A stretch of DNA of 64,000 bases. It comes from JAHDHW01 sp965220465. GTDB lineage: Bacteria > Bacteroidota > Bacteroidia > Chitinophagales > Saprospiraceae. Both the position numbers and the translations under genes were made by a program. The notes beneath the pieces were generated by a model, which ran no database searches, had not been told where the DNA came from, and was given only the letters and a program-made list of their open reading frames with translations. Each line of letters opens with the position of its first letter. Within the stretch, counting starts at the first letter, position 1. The stretch spans positions 186,001 through 250,000 of the forward strand of contig CBDCPZ010000023.1 of NCBI GenBank assembly GCA_965220465.1. Reading direction: 5' to 3'. Shown piece by piece: positions 26,976-36,587 of this stretch.

Positions 26976-28568
26976 TCAATTATCACGGATCACCACAAAT
27001 TTCCTATCCAACGGATTCAGATTATCTTTTAATATCTTAAAAAAGTCTTCTCCATATTTGAAATAAAAGGAGATCAAATTGTCATGCCTTTCTTGCAGGC
27101 CGTTATTCGGAAATAACTTATCCTTTAAAGATCGGATTTGATTGACTTCGATTTCATGTTTTTGCTTTTCAGCTTTTACCAAACGGGCTTCTAATTGTTC
27201 AATACTTTTTATAGTCCTTGTTTGCTCCGCTTCGACTTTATTTGCCAGTGTTGGATCTATGTTATTTGAGGTTTCCTTTATACTTTCAAAAGCTTTATAT
27301 ATTTCTGCTTTTTGATTCTTTAAGTTCAATTCTTCATCTGCATTTTTATGGACAAATTCTTTAATCAATTGATCCGTATCTTTAAAAATGGCTTCAACGC
27401 TTAAGTTTAATTTATCCATCTTTTTAGAATTTGACTGATCAATCCAAAGGACTGAATCGCGACGAATAAGCATCGGAAAATTTACATTAAAATATTCGAA
27501 TTGCGACCTTCTTTCAATCCAATAAGCAATTTCTCCTCCACCGCCAATATAAGCCAGATTAGGAAGCACGCTTTCCTGATAAAGCGGGCGCATAATTACA
27601 TTTGGGCTGAAATGTTCCGGATGTTTTTCAATCTCTTTTTCCATTTCTTTGGAAGAAAAAGAGAGATCTGTGTTTAAGACTTTAAAAACATCATTTTCAA
27701 AAACGATACGTTCTCGGATTTGGTCATCCAGATAGAAAAAATTAATCTCGCGTGCTGTAGCTTGCTGCTTAAAACCAACATCGTTGAGCATTTCAGCAGT
27801 TTGTTCCACCAAAACCTGGGAAGGTTGTTTGATAATTTCTTCTTTAATAAATGGTACAAAAGATCTTTTCAGTTTCGCGTGATTCATATTTAAAACAACC
27901 AAACCATCATCTTTAAAAAATTGATGGATCAGGTCAATAATTGCGTCAGAATATTTCTCATGTTTGGTATGACTTTTTTCTATTTCAGCATAAATCTTTT
28001 TCCCGTTTTCACTTTCTCCGAGTAGTTCTTTCAACTCTTCTAAAACCGGTAAAAGTGATTTAGTTTTCATCATTCCAACAGATCCTTGCTCGTCATTTTC
28101 CCAAACCAGTTTATTGTTGAAAATATTAGCATTGTTGACTTCTTCAAAATCATGATCTTCTCCTCCGGTGACAAATACCGGTACGAACTGAAAACCCGGA
28201 TAATAGGCATTTAAAGCTTTTGTGAGATTGATTGTGGAAATTATTTTATAAATATAATACAACGGTCCTGTAAACAAACTAGGTTGATGCGCAGTGACGA
28301 TTGTAAAAGTATTTTTCAAAGCCAGCAACTGAATATTATCGCTTACCTTTTGACTAGTTTCAAATTTTGCATATTGCTCCTGAAGTACTTCAATTAGCAA
28401 ATCACGATCAATATTTTCTTTTTGTTTGCTATGAATGATTGCTTCAAAATTTTCAATTCTGACCTGATACTTGTAAAAAGGTTCTAAAAGAGGGTTTTCG
28501 TCAACATACGCAATATCTCTCTTTGAAAGTTGAGGTATTTTAGAAAAAGGCAATTTTATAATTTCCAT
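26976..28568 (-). CDS. bshC: Bacillithiol biosynthesis cysteine-adding enzyme
   Basis: 530 residues, the usual length. Recognised from TIVTAHQPSLFTGPLYYIYK near residue 90 and VPVFVTGGEDHDFEEVNNA ~140, with VIMRPLYQESVLPNLAYIGG and GEIAYWIERRSQFEYF in the second half, followed by a long coiled coil (about 410-480) with heptad-like charge pattern. BshC adds cysteine to glucosamine-malate, the last step of bacillithiol synthesis. BshA and BshB are not here. Its promoter overlaps that of the divergent glpK. Confidence 0.95.
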   Translation of the reverse strand: MEIIKLPFSKIPQLSKRDIAYVDENPLLEPFYKYQVRIENFEAIIHSKQKENIDRDLLIEVLQEQYAKFETSQKVSDNIQLLALKNTFTIVTAHQPSLFTGPLYYIYKIISTINLTKALNAYYPGFQFVPVFVTGGEDHDFEEVNNANIFNNKLVWENDEQGSVGMMKTKSLLPVLEELKELLGESENGKKIYAEIEKSHTKHEKYSDAIIDLIHQFFKDDGLVVLNMNHAKLKRSFVPFIKEEIIKQPSQVLVEQTAEMLNDVGFKQQATAREINFFYLDDQIRERIVFENDVFKVLNTDLSFSSKEMEKEIEKHPEHFSPNVIMRPLYQESVLPNLAYIGGGGEIAYWIERRSQFEYFNVNFPMLIRRDSVLWIDQSNSKKMDKLNLSVEAIFKDTDQLIKEFVHKNADEELNLKNQKAEIYKAFESIKETSNNIDPTLANKVEAEQTRTIKSIEQLEARLVKAEKQKHEIEVNQIRSLKDKLFPNNGLQERHDNLISFYFKYGEDFFKILKDNLNPLDRKFVVIRDN

Positions 28569-28596
28569 ACTAAATTTTATAAATAAACAATGATTA

Positions 28597-28604
28597 CAAA
28601 GGTA
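28597..28604 (-). promoter_or_regulatory. -7 box (TACCTTTG) of bshC
   Basis: Minus-strand TAnnTTTG, 28 bases ahead of the bshC ATG and only 22 bases from the opposite glpK -7 box, so the two divergent promoters must overlap. Confidence 0.55.
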
Positions 28605-28606
28605 AG

Positions 28607-28634
28607 TTGAAACAGTAATAAATCTTTATATTTG
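28607..28634 (+). promoter_or_regulatory. Promoter of glpK (TTG, 17-base spacer, TATATTTG)
   Basis: -33 TTG at 28607-28609 and perfect -7 TATATTTG at 28627-28634. The TTG codon at 28632 that could start a longer glpK frame lies inside this -7 box, so translation must begin downstream at the ATG 28659. Confidence 0.6.
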
Positions 28635-28658
28635 GACAAACAAAAAACTTCCTTTTAT

Positions 28659-30149
28659 ATGACCCAATTTATACTTTCTCTGGATCAAGGTACAACAAGT
28701 TCCAGAGCGATCATCTTCAATAAAAAAGGAGATATTGTCGCAGTGGAACAACAAGAATTCACTCAATATTATCCAAATCCGGGATGGGTTGAACATGATG
28801 CTAAAGAGATTTGGGAAACACAAATTTCAGTTGCCAAAAATGTTTTAAAAAAGAATAACATAAAACCAGAGCAAATTGTTGGAATCGGAATTACAAACCA
28901 ACGAGAAACTACCGTTATTTGGGATAAAAATACCGGAGAACCTATCCATTATGCGCTCGTTTGGCAAGATAAACGAACTGCAGGAATTTGTGATGATTTG
29001 AAAAAGAAAGGGTTTGAAGCCTATATTCAGGACTCGACTGGACTTGTCGTAGATGCTTACTTCTCAGGAACCAAAATAGCCTGGTTGCTCGACAATGTAC
29101 CCGGAGCCCGTCAAAAGGCTAAAAAAGGAGAATTACTCTTTGGAACAATTGACTCCTGGCTGATCTGGAAAATGACTGGTGGTCAGGTTCATGTCACCGA
29201 TTATTCCAATGCTTCAAGAACGATGCTTTATAACATTACCGATTTAAGATGGGATGGTAAAATATTGGAAGTTCTAAATATTCCTTTGAGCCTTTTGCCT
29301 GAAGTAAAAGATTCCAGCCATATTTATGGAAAGACGGTTGCTGAAATTTTTGGAGAAGAAATCCCAATTGCCGGTATAGCAGGAGATCAACAGGCTGCGC
29401 TTTTTGGTCAGGCTTGTTATACTCCCGGCATGGTTAAAAATACATACGGGACAGGTTGTTTTATGCTCATGAATACCGGCGAAATTCCGGTTAAATCTGA
29501 TTCGGGATTACTCACCACAATAGCCTGGGGGATCGATGGAAAAGTTGAATATGCGCTTGAAGGGTCCGTTTTTATTGCGGGCGCAGCTATCCAATGGTTA
29601 AGAGATGGTTTAAAAATCATTGATGAATCTCCGGATTCAGAGTATTATGCCATGAAAGTTGAGGATACTTTGGGCGTTTATATGGTTCCTGCTTTTGTAG
29701 GTTTGGGTGCTCCATATTGGGATATGTACGCTCGCGGAGCAATATTTGGTTTGACCAGAGGGACCACTAAAGCTCATTTAATTCGAGCAACTTTGAAATC
29801 ATTAGCGTATCAAACTAAAGATTTGCTGCATGCAATGGAAAAAGATTCGGGAGTTCCACTGAAAACTTTAAGGGTTGATGGAGGAGCCTGTGAAAATGAT
29901 CTGCTGATGCAATTTCAAGCAGATATTTTAAATATTGAGGTTGAAAGGCCTGCAATTACTGAAACAACTGCATTGGGAGCAGCGTACTTAGCAGGACTGG
30001 CTGTTGGTTTTTGGACTAAGGATGATATTCAACAAAATTGGCAATTGGATAAATCTTTCAAACCGGACATGGATTCAACTAAGCGAGATAAACTTTATAA
30101 AGGATGGTTAAAAGCCGTTAAGCGGACATTAAATTGGATTGAAGATTAG
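28659..30149 (+). CDS. glpK: Glycerol kinase
   Basis: 496 residues from the ATG at 28659, which matches the family N-terminus (ILSLDQGTTSSRAIIF, the phosphate-1 loop). Other motifs: GITNQRETTVIWDKNTG, WQDKRTAGIC, FGTIDSWLIWKMTGG, GIAGDQQAALFGQAC and VDGGACENDLLMQFQADI. It phosphorylates glycerol to glycerol 3-phosphate with ATP. No glycerol facilitator or GlpD gene adjoins. The upstream TTG start is rejected because it falls in the promoter. Confidence 0.96.
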   Translation: MTQFILSLDQGTTSSRAIIFNKKGDIVAVEQQEFTQYYPNPGWVEHDAKEIWETQISVAKNVLKKNNIKPEQIVGIGITNQRETTVIWDKNTGEPIHYALVWQDKRTAGICDDLKKKGFEAYIQDSTGLVVDAYFSGTKIAWLLDNVPGARQKAKKGELLFGTIDSWLIWKMTGGQVHVTDYSNASRTMLYNITDLRWDGKILEVLNIPLSLLPEVKDSSHIYGKTVAEIFGEEIPIAGIAGDQQAALFGQACYTPGMVKNTYGTGCFMLMNTGEIPVKSDSGLLTTIAWGIDGKVEYALEGSVFIAGAAIQWLRDGLKIIDESPDSEYYAMKVEDTLGVYMVPAFVGLGAPYWDMYARGAIFGLTRGTTKAHLIRATLKSLAYQTKDLLHAMEKDSGVPLKTLRVDGGACENDLLMQFQADILNIEVERPAITETTALGAAYLAGLAVGFWTKDDIQQNWQLDKSFKPDMDSTKRDKLYKGWLKAVKRTLNWIED

Positions 30150-30179
30150 AACAATACTTCGTTAATAAAAAATGCTGAT

Positions 30180-31235
30180 TTGGTAAAAATATTTAAAATA
30201 TCTGACTTGTGGAAAGAGCGAAATAAACGCATTATTTTAGATGTAAGGACTCCAGCTGAATATGAAAAAGGGCATATTCCAAAAGCATTAAACCTCCCAT
30301 TGTTTTCAAATGAAGAACGGGCCATTGTCGGAACTATCTACAAACAGGAAAGCTCAGAAAAAGCGCTTTTAAAAGGACTCGATTTTGTTGGAAACAAAAT
30401 GACTCGATTTATTGAAAATGCAAAAGTTTTGGCTCCTGAAAAACGAGTGGCGGTTCATTGCTGGCGCGGAGGGAAAAGGAGCAGTAGTATGGCCTGGTTG
30501 CTAGATTTGGCTGGCTTAGACGTTAAAGTTTTGGAAGGAGGATATAAATCTTACAAAAGACATATTCAAAACCAAATGCAGGTTGAGCATTTTAAATTCA
30601 TTGTTTTAGGGGGAAAAACCGGGTCAGGAAAAACCCATATTTTAAAAGCATTAAAACAAAAAGGAGAGCAAGTTATTGATCTGGAAGGGGTTGCGCATCA
30701 CAAAGGTTCTGCTTTTGGCTGGATTGGAGAAGCTGCCCAACCATCAACGGAGCAATTTGAAAATGATCTTTTTGAACAACTTTTGAATCTCGATTCAGAC
30801 AAAAGAATCTGGTTGGAAAATGAAAGCCGAAATATTGGCAGCGTTTATTTGCCGGATGCATTTTGGGATAAAATGAAAAATTCACCAGTTATCAATATTG
30901 AGATTCCTTTTGAAAATAGAGTCCAAATTTTGGTGGACGAATATGCACAATATCCTAAAGAGGAACTATTGGAAGGTTTTTATAAAATAAAAAAACGGCT
31001 TGGAGGCCAAAACCTTAAAGAAGCTGAAAATGCTTTAAAAGAAAATAACTTTCACAAAGCCGTTGAAATTGCATTGGGATATTACGACAAATCGTACCAG
31101 TTTTTACTCGAAAATAATAAGGCACCGGAAATTCATATGGTCCCATTTGATGAATTTGATCCTCAAGAAAATGCTCGTTATTTAATTGAATTTCACAATA
31201 CCCTTTCGACAAATTATTCAAAATTAAACGCATGA
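30180..31235 (+). CDS. mnmH: tRNA 2-selenouridine synthase
   Basis: 351 residues from a TTG; no ATG exists in frame at a sensible place. Residues ~1-125 are a rhodanese domain (ILDVRTPAEYEKGHIPKALN, active-site HCWRGGKRSSS near residue 95). A P-loop follows (LGGKTGSGKTHILKAL, ~142) and then a nucleotide-binding domain with LENESRNIGSVYLPD. The enzyme replaces sulfur with selenium in 2-thiouridine 34 of tRNA, using selenophosphate and a geranylated intermediate. It overlaps selD by 4 bases, so supply and use of selenophosphate are co-expressed. Confidence 0.94.
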   Translation: MVKIFKISDLWKERNKRIILDVRTPAEYEKGHIPKALNLPLFSNEERAIVGTIYKQESSEKALLKGLDFVGNKMTRFIENAKVLAPEKRVAVHCWRGGKRSSSMAWLLDLAGLDVKVLEGGYKSYKRHIQNQMQVEHFKFIVLGGKTGSGKTHILKALKQKGEQVIDLEGVAHHKGSAFGWIGEAAQPSTEQFENDLFEQLLNLDSDKRIWLENESRNIGSVYLPDAFWDKMKNSPVINIEIPFENRVQILVDEYAQYPKEELLEGFYKIKKRLGGQNLKEAENALKENNFHKAVEIALGYYDKSYQFLLENNKAPEIHMVPFDEFDPQENARYLIEFHNTLSTNYSKLNA

Positions 31236-32287
31236 TCACTGAAGTTGAAAAGAAAGAATATAAATTGACTCAATACAGTCACGGCGCGGGTTGTGGTTGT
31301 AAAATATCTCCAAAAGTGTTGGACACTATTTTAAAGTCCAGCGCTGTCTCCGCTCAATTTCCTGAATTGCTCGTTGGTAATAGCGAAAGGGATGACGCTG
31401 CGGTTTATGATTTAGGTGATGGCTCTGCAATCGTAAGCACGACGGATTTTTTTATGCCGATTGTTGATGATCCGGAGGATTTTGGCCGAATTGCTTCTGT
31501 GAACGCCATCAGTGATGTTTATGCAATGGGAGGGACGCCGTTGGTTGCCATTGCCATTTTAGGTTGGCCGATCAATGATATTCCGGCAGAGGTTGCAAAT
31601 CTGGTTATTGAAGGAGCCAGAATCGCTTGCAATGATGCGGGGATTCCGCTCGCAGGTGGCCACAGCATTGATAGTCCTGAGCCGATTTTTGGATTAGCTG
31701 TTACCGGCAGAGTGAAATTGGATCATTTGAAAAAGAACGGTGGAGCGACAACCACTTGTAAATTGTTTTTAACAAAACCCCTTGGCGTTGGTATATTGTC
31801 AACCGCTCAAAAGAAAGGGAAATTGCGAATTGCCGATAAAAGCCTGGCGAGAAATAACATGATCATTTTGAACAGAGTAGGGGAGTTATTCGGAAAGCAA
31901 GATTACGTTAAGGCCATGACGGATGTAACTGGCTTTGGATTGCTGGGACATCTTACTGAAATGTGCGAAGCAAGTAAAATTACTGCTATTATTGAATTTG
32001 AAAAAGTTCCTCTGATTAATAAGGATATTATCGATTATTACATCGCTGAAAAATGCATTCCCGGCGGAACGAACAGGAACTGGGAAAGTTATGGCCACAA
32101 AATCGGAATTATCACTGAATACCAAAGAATAGTTTTGTGTGATCCTCAAACAAGCGGAGGCCTTTTAGTCGCTGTTGAAAATGACAAAGAAGAAGACTTT
32201 AGAAAGCTTGCCCTTGAAAATAAATTGGAATTGGAATCAATTGGCTATTTTGAGAAAAACGATCATGTATCTGTCAAAGTGATTTGA
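31232..32287 (+). CDS. selD: Selenide, water dikinase (selenophosphate synthase), Cys form
   Basis: 351 residues; ATG overlaps the mnmH stop (ATGA). The N-terminal active-site loop is YSHGAGCGCKISPKVLD: cysteine, not selenocysteine, is at the catalytic position, and the adjacent Lys is present. ATP-binding signatures follow (DDAAVYDLGDGSAIVSTTDFF, DVYAMGGTPLVAIAIL, GHSIDSPEPIFGLAVTG, DVTGFGLLGHL, DPQTSGGLLVAV). It makes selenophosphate from selenide and ATP. Because selA, selB and selenoprotein genes are not seen here, the selenium likely goes to tRNA through MnmH; that is inference limited to this window. Confidence 0.96.
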   Translation: MITEVEKKEYKLTQYSHGAGCGCKISPKVLDTILKSSAVSAQFPELLVGNSERDDAAVYDLGDGSAIVSTTDFFMPIVDDPEDFGRIASVNAISDVYAMGGTPLVAIAILGWPINDIPAEVANLVIEGARIACNDAGIPLAGGHSIDSPEPIFGLAVTGRVKLDHLKKNGGATTTCKLFLTKPLGVGILSTAQKKGKLRIADKSLARNNMIILNRVGELFGKQDYVKAMTDVTGFGLLGHLTEMCEASKITAIIEFEKVPLINKDIIDYYIAEKCIPGGTNRNWESYGHKIGIITEYQRIVLCDPQTSGGLLVAVENDKEEDFRKLALENKLELESIGYFEKNDHVSVKVI

Positions 32288-32348
32288 TTTAAATCATTGA
32301 AATTCAATGAGTTAGTTCGAATCGTAATTTCCAGAATAACAGTGAATA

Positions 32349-33404
32349 ATGCTGAAATATATTTCCAGAAGATTGTTTTACGGAGTTTTTGTTTTGGTGC
32401 TTGTCGTTTTGATTATTTCCTCAATAATTTACCTGGCACCGGTTGATCCGGAGCGGCTGACATTCGGACAAAGGTATGACGAAGAAACATTGGAATTAAA
32501 ACGTCAGGAACTTGGCTTGGACCGTCCATTATACATTCAATTGGCTTATTACTTAAGAGATATTTCACCGATTTCAACTTTACAGAATTCTCCTGAAAAT
32601 TTAAAAAAGTACAGCTATTTAAGATTGTTTTCTTTTGGTCAAACTGTCTTGGTTTTAAAAGCTCCGTATTTTCGTGAATCCTTTCAATCAGGACGAGATG
32701 TTTGGCAGATGCTTCGCGATAAGATTCCTCAAACAGCAATACTGGCTCTTTCTGCGATAATTTTAGCGCTTTTGCTTGGTGTCACTTTAGGTGTAATCGC
32801 CGCAATCAATCAAAATAATTGGTTTGACAATTCTGCGGTTGTTATTTCTGTGATGGGGATTTCTATACCAAGTTATGTTTCTGCGATGTTGTTGGCCTTG
32901 GTTTTTGGGTATTTTTTAAAAGACTATACCGGTTTGGACGTCAGAGGTAGTCTTTATGATTTAAATGAGTTTGGAGATAAAACCATTTTTTGGAAAAATC
33001 TGATACTTCCAGCCATCGCACTCGGCATACGACCGATCGCCATTATCACACAATTAACCCGTAGCGCAATGCTTGATGTCCTTACACAGGATTACATCAG
33101 AACAGCTAAAGCGAAAGGTTTGTCTTACAAAAAAATCATTTTTAAACACGCCCTTCGAAATGCGCTCAATCCAGTATTGACGGCTGTTTCAGGTTGGTTT
33201 GCTGCATTGCTTGCGGGAGCTTTTTTCGTTGAAATTGTATTTGATTATGATGGTTTGGGGCAATTGACGGTCAATGCATTGTTGTCTTATGATATTCCCT
33301 TGGTGCTAGGAGCAGTTTTATTGACAGCAGCTATTTTTGTAGTGATCAATATTTTGGTTGATGTACTTTATGCGATTTTAGATCCACGAATCAAAGTGGC
33401 ATAA
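32349..33404 (+). CDS. ABC transporter permease, dipeptide/oligopeptide type (DppB/OppB)
   Basis: 351 residues, six predicted membrane helices. N-terminal helix (LFYGVFVLVLVVLIISSIIY) with a large following periplasmic loop, then the permease domain with the ATPase-contact loop region RTAKAKGLSYKKIIFKHALRNALNP (shown as EAA-type motif, positions ~255-280). Fold and order match the B-type permeases that import peptides or nickel. Its usual partner permease, ATPases and binding protein are not in this window, so it is either an orphan or the other genes are elsewhere. Confidence 0.88.
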   Translation: MLKYISRRLFYGVFVLVLVVLIISSIIYLAPVDPERLTFGQRYDEETLELKRQELGLDRPLYIQLAYYLRDISPISTLQNSPENLKKYSYLRLFSFGQTVLVLKAPYFRESFQSGRDVWQMLRDKIPQTAILALSAIILALLLGVTLGVIAAINQNNWFDNSAVVISVMGISIPSYVSAMLLALVFGYFLKDYTGLDVRGSLYDLNEFGDKTIFWKNLILPAIALGIRPIAIITQLTRSAMLDVLTQDYIRTAKAKGLSYKKIIFKHALRNALNPVLTAVSGWFAALLAGAFFVEIVFDYDGLGQLTVNALLSYDIPLVLGAVLLTAAIFVVINILVDVLYAILDPRIKVA

Positions 33405-33417
33405 TTGAAATATTTAA

Positions 33418-36405
33418 TCACTTGATTTCCATTGTTTCTATTCCCGTCCAATCTTCAGAAACCCCATCAACAATATACCCGACGGAGCGATTTAAAAAAC
33501 GATTAGCTGCGACATCATTTATATTTTGAGCCAAAACTTCTTTAAACAAGGCAGAAGCCTTGATAAAATCTCTTTCATAAAAGGCTTTTAATCCATCTGA
33601 AAATGAATCCATCGTTTTCATTGCAAGCATTTTCTGATTATCATCTAAACCGTCAAGACATTCATAAACTCCCACAGCTTTTTCTTTACCTTTTACTTGC
33701 ACATTTCCCAAAAACCTAAAATTAAATTGACCCGAATTTGATAAGTTTTTAAAAGTCGATTCACTCAAAAGTATTGATCCACCAAATATTTTAGTTAGCC
33801 CTTCCATGCGAGCAGCTGTGTTAACTGTATCTGAAATAGTTGCCGCATCCATCCGGTTTTCATCGCCGATGATACCCATTATCAACTTGCCGGTGTGAAG
33901 GCCCATTCCTACCTTTAAATCATCCTTGTTATTAGCAAGTTCTTTTTGCATTTCGATCGCTGCCATAATTGCATCTTCAGGGTTTTTACCAAAAATGGCC
34001 ATAATACCATCTCCCAAATACTGGTGAACAAAACCATTGTTAGAACGGATAATTGGGCCCATCTTTCCAACGTAAGCATTGACGAATTTGAAATTTTCAG
34101 AAGGGCTCATATTTTCTGATAGGGTAGTGTAGCTCCTGATGTCAGAAAAGAAAACAGTTACATTTTGTTCAACCTGATCTCCAAGTTTAAGCTCTGTAAG
34201 GGTTGATTTTCCTAGAGATCTGATTATATCAGTTGGTACAAACCGGTTAGTCACCTGGTTGATTTTGTGAAGGTCAAGATGCGTTTTGACACGTGCTAAA
34301 AATTCATCTTTCGAAAATGGTTTGGTGACATAATCGTTAGCTCCGATTTCCAATCCATGAACCATATCAGTCACCTGGTTTTTAGCAGTGACCATGATTA
34401 TAGGCAATTCATTGGACAGGTATGTTTCCCGAATTTTTTTACACACTTCGTAACCACTCAACCGCGGCATCATAACATCCAATAATACCAAGTCAAATTT
34501 TTCACCAGTTTCCAAAATTTTTAATGCTTCCTCACCATTCATTGCGGGCACAATCCTGTAATTTTCAGAAAGGTGATTTTTTAGTACTTTTTGGTTGATT
34601 GGTTCGTCGTCAACGACTAATATTTTAAAACCATTGTTAGCCGGTAAAATTTCGGATTGTAGAAGTTCATTTTGGGCATAGTCGATAGCTGGCTCTTTCT
34701 TTAATTTTTGTTGATTTTCAACAATAGATATTTCTTTTTTTGGAGCGATAGATTCGAATTTATCGGATATGGGTAGAGTGAAATAAAAAGTAGATCCTTT
34801 TCCAATTTCTGATTCTACCCACATTTCACCGTTGTGTAATTCAACCAGTTTCTTACTTATGCTCAGGCCAAGGCCAGTACCTGCAAACTCTCTTGAAATT
34901 GAACCGTCAGCTTGTTCAAATTCCTGAAAAATAGCATCTTTTTTATCCTGAGGAATTCCAATTCCAGTGTCCGTAACACCAATTTTTAACATTCCTTTTT
35001 CTTCGAAAGCTTCCACTTTTACTTGTCCTTTTTCTGTAAATTTTACAGCATTTCCTATCAAATTGTACAAGATTTGTTGTAATCGATTTTCATCAGCCTG
35101 GATCAAGGGAAGCTCATCAGGAACTGCATTGATCAGCTCCAGCGTTTTTCCAGCAATAAGCGGTAGGTTGGTTTTTACAACTACACTTACCAGAGATTGC
35201 AAACCAATTGATTTTATTTGCAATTCAATTTCTTTGCTCTTTAGCTTAGAAAAATCTAAAATATCATTGACCAGATTAGACAATCGTTTTCCTGAAGAAA
35301 TTATTAATGAAAGATCTTCCTTTTGATCAGGGTCATTTGTTTTTTCCAATAAAGATTCTGAAAGGCCAATAATGCCATTGAGTGGTGTCCGTAATTCGTG
35401 AGAAGTATTTGCCAGAAACTGATCTTTTAATTTATCAACTCTTGCAAGTTGTTCAACTTTTTCTTGTTCGTTTTCCAGTAACTTCTTTTCAGTTTCTTGC
35501 TTTTCCTTAGTTTCCAATTGCCGTTTGTATGCCAGACCGAAGGAATAAATAAATATTTGTAAAAAAATGGCAGTTACAAAAGGGTCAAAAGGAAGTGAAA
35601 TTGTTTTAGTCACCCAAAGAATACCAAGAATTTCTCCAATAGTCGCTATCAAAGCTCCAACTCCAAAATACCTTGATGTTTGATCTTTTTGAAAAAGAAG
35701 GATTAGTGAAATCGCAACGCCTAAAATTTTAGAAAATCCAACAAGCGTAAAATATATTGTATTGAATATTGAAATAAAATCTCTCAGAAAAATTTCAATG
35801 GAAATGCCGAAGATTAGAATTCCAATTAAAACTTTAATCAAAATGTCAAGCTTCGGAAATTTGATTTTTGTTTTTATAAATACACGTCCAAACTGCCAAA
35901 ATGCAATCCAAACAAAACTTGCTGAAGCTCCCCAGATAAAATTGCGTAAAAAAGGCAGATTTGGAATAAAATATTTAGAAATAAATCCACTCGGGTGTCC
36001 CATGGAAGCTGCAATTAAAGGAAAAACCAACCAAAAGCTAAACCAACCATAAATAGGTTCTTTAAGGTATATAAATAAAATCAAATGGTAAATTAAAGCC
36101 ATTAGGATGATTCCCAACATTAGACTAAAAAAAATGACATAACCTTCAGCAGTTGTAGATCCAAACAAACCCCAAAATGGCATCTGAACACGTGACTTTT
36201 TTATCGTTATCCCGAAGTCCGGCGAAAAACCAAAGTTGTTGCCTTTGATTCGGATTAAAAGTTGTTTGGTTTGATATTTTTGAATAGAAAAAGGAACTTT
36301 GCAAATATTCCAGTTTTCGGGTATCGATTTTTCACGTTGTGCAAGATCAACTCCAGTTTTTTCGATTTTAAGAATATTGGTTTGGCCATATTCAATTACG
36401 TCCAC
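33418..36405 (-). CDS. Hybrid sensor kinase: 7TMR-DISM membrane region, histidine kinase, receiver and class III cyclase (main frame)
   Basis: 995 residues from an internal GTG; the frame is open upstream to 36624, so the true start lies further 5' (see the fragment 36588-36773). Order: an extracytoplasmic beta domain, a seven-helix region of the 7TMR-DISM type (~75-300), HisKA with FLANTSHELRTPLNG (His ~335), HATPase_c (NLIGNAVKF, DTGIGIPQD, GTGLGLSISKKL), receiver domain (ILVVDDEPINQKVL, phospho-Asp in LVLLDVMMPRLSGYE, then MVTAK and KPFSKDEF) and a class III cyclase (~745-960: TVFFSDIRSYTTLSE, HQYLGDGIMAIFG, NTAARMEGL). Both metal-binding aspartates (FSDI, GDG) are present. It may link phosphorelay to cyclic nucleotide synthesis in response to an extracellular signal. 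Confidence 0.85.
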   Translation of the reverse strand: MDVIEYGQTNILKIEKTGVDLAQREKSIPENWNICKVPFSIQKYQTKQLLIRIKGNNFGFSPDFGITIKKSRVQMPFWGLFGSTTAEGYVIFFSLMLGIILMALIYHLILFIYLKEPIYGWFSFWLVFPLIAASMGHPSGFISKYFIPNLPFLRNFIWGASASFVWIAFWQFGRVFIKTKIKFPKLDILIKVLIGILIFGISIEIFLRDFISIFNTIYFTLVGFSKILGVAISLILLFQKDQTSRYFGVGALIATIGEILGILWVTKTISLPFDPFVTAIFLQIFIYSFGLAYKRQLETKEKQETEKKLLENEQEKVEQLARVDKLKDQFLANTSHELRTPLNGIIGLSESLLEKTNDPDQKEDLSLIISSGKRLSNLVNDILDFSKLKSKEIELQIKSIGLQSLVSVVVKTNLPLIAGKTLELINAVPDELPLIQADENRLQQILYNLIGNAVKFTEKGQVKVEAFEEKGMLKIGVTDTGIGIPQDKKDAIFQEFEQADGSISREFAGTGLGLSISKKLVELHNGEMWVESEIGKGSTFYFTLPISDKFESIAPKKEISIVENQQKLKKEPAIDYAQNELLQSEILPANNGFKILVVDDEPINQKVLKNHLSENYRIVPAMNGEEALKILETGEKFDLVLLDVMMPRLSGYEVCKKIRETYLSNELPIIMVTAKNQVTDMVHGLEIGANDYVTKPFSKDEFLARVKTHLDLHKINQVTNRFVPTDIIRSLGKSTLTELKLGDQVEQNVTVFFSDIRSYTTLSENMSPSENFKFVNAYVGKMGPIIRSNNGFVHQYLGDGIMAIFGKNPEDAIMAAIEMQKELANNKDDLKVGMGLHTGKLIMGIIGDENRMDAATISDTVNTAARMEGLTKIFGGSILLSESTFKNLSNSGQFNFRFLGNVQVKGKEKAVGVYECLDGLDDNQKMLAMKTMDSFSDGLKAFYERDFIKASALFKEVLAQNINDVAANRFLNRSVGYIVDGVSEDWTGIETMEIK

Positions 36406-36587
36406 AAATCCATTGCTGCGTGACCATCCACCTCCAAAATAATTTCTACCGTTAAATAATAGCCACCAATCTTCAATGTTGACATTGCTGGTGATGTTAA
36501 TTTTTCCCCAATAAATATGATCAGGACTGAACGGTTGTGAGAATGATTTGTATGGTTTGAAAATATATTTTGATCCTGATGTATCAG

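Noticed and set aside
28632..28658. TTG start giving a nine-residue longer glycerol kinase
   Set aside because: The codon lies in the -7 box of the promoter; the ATG at 28659 matches the family N-terminus.
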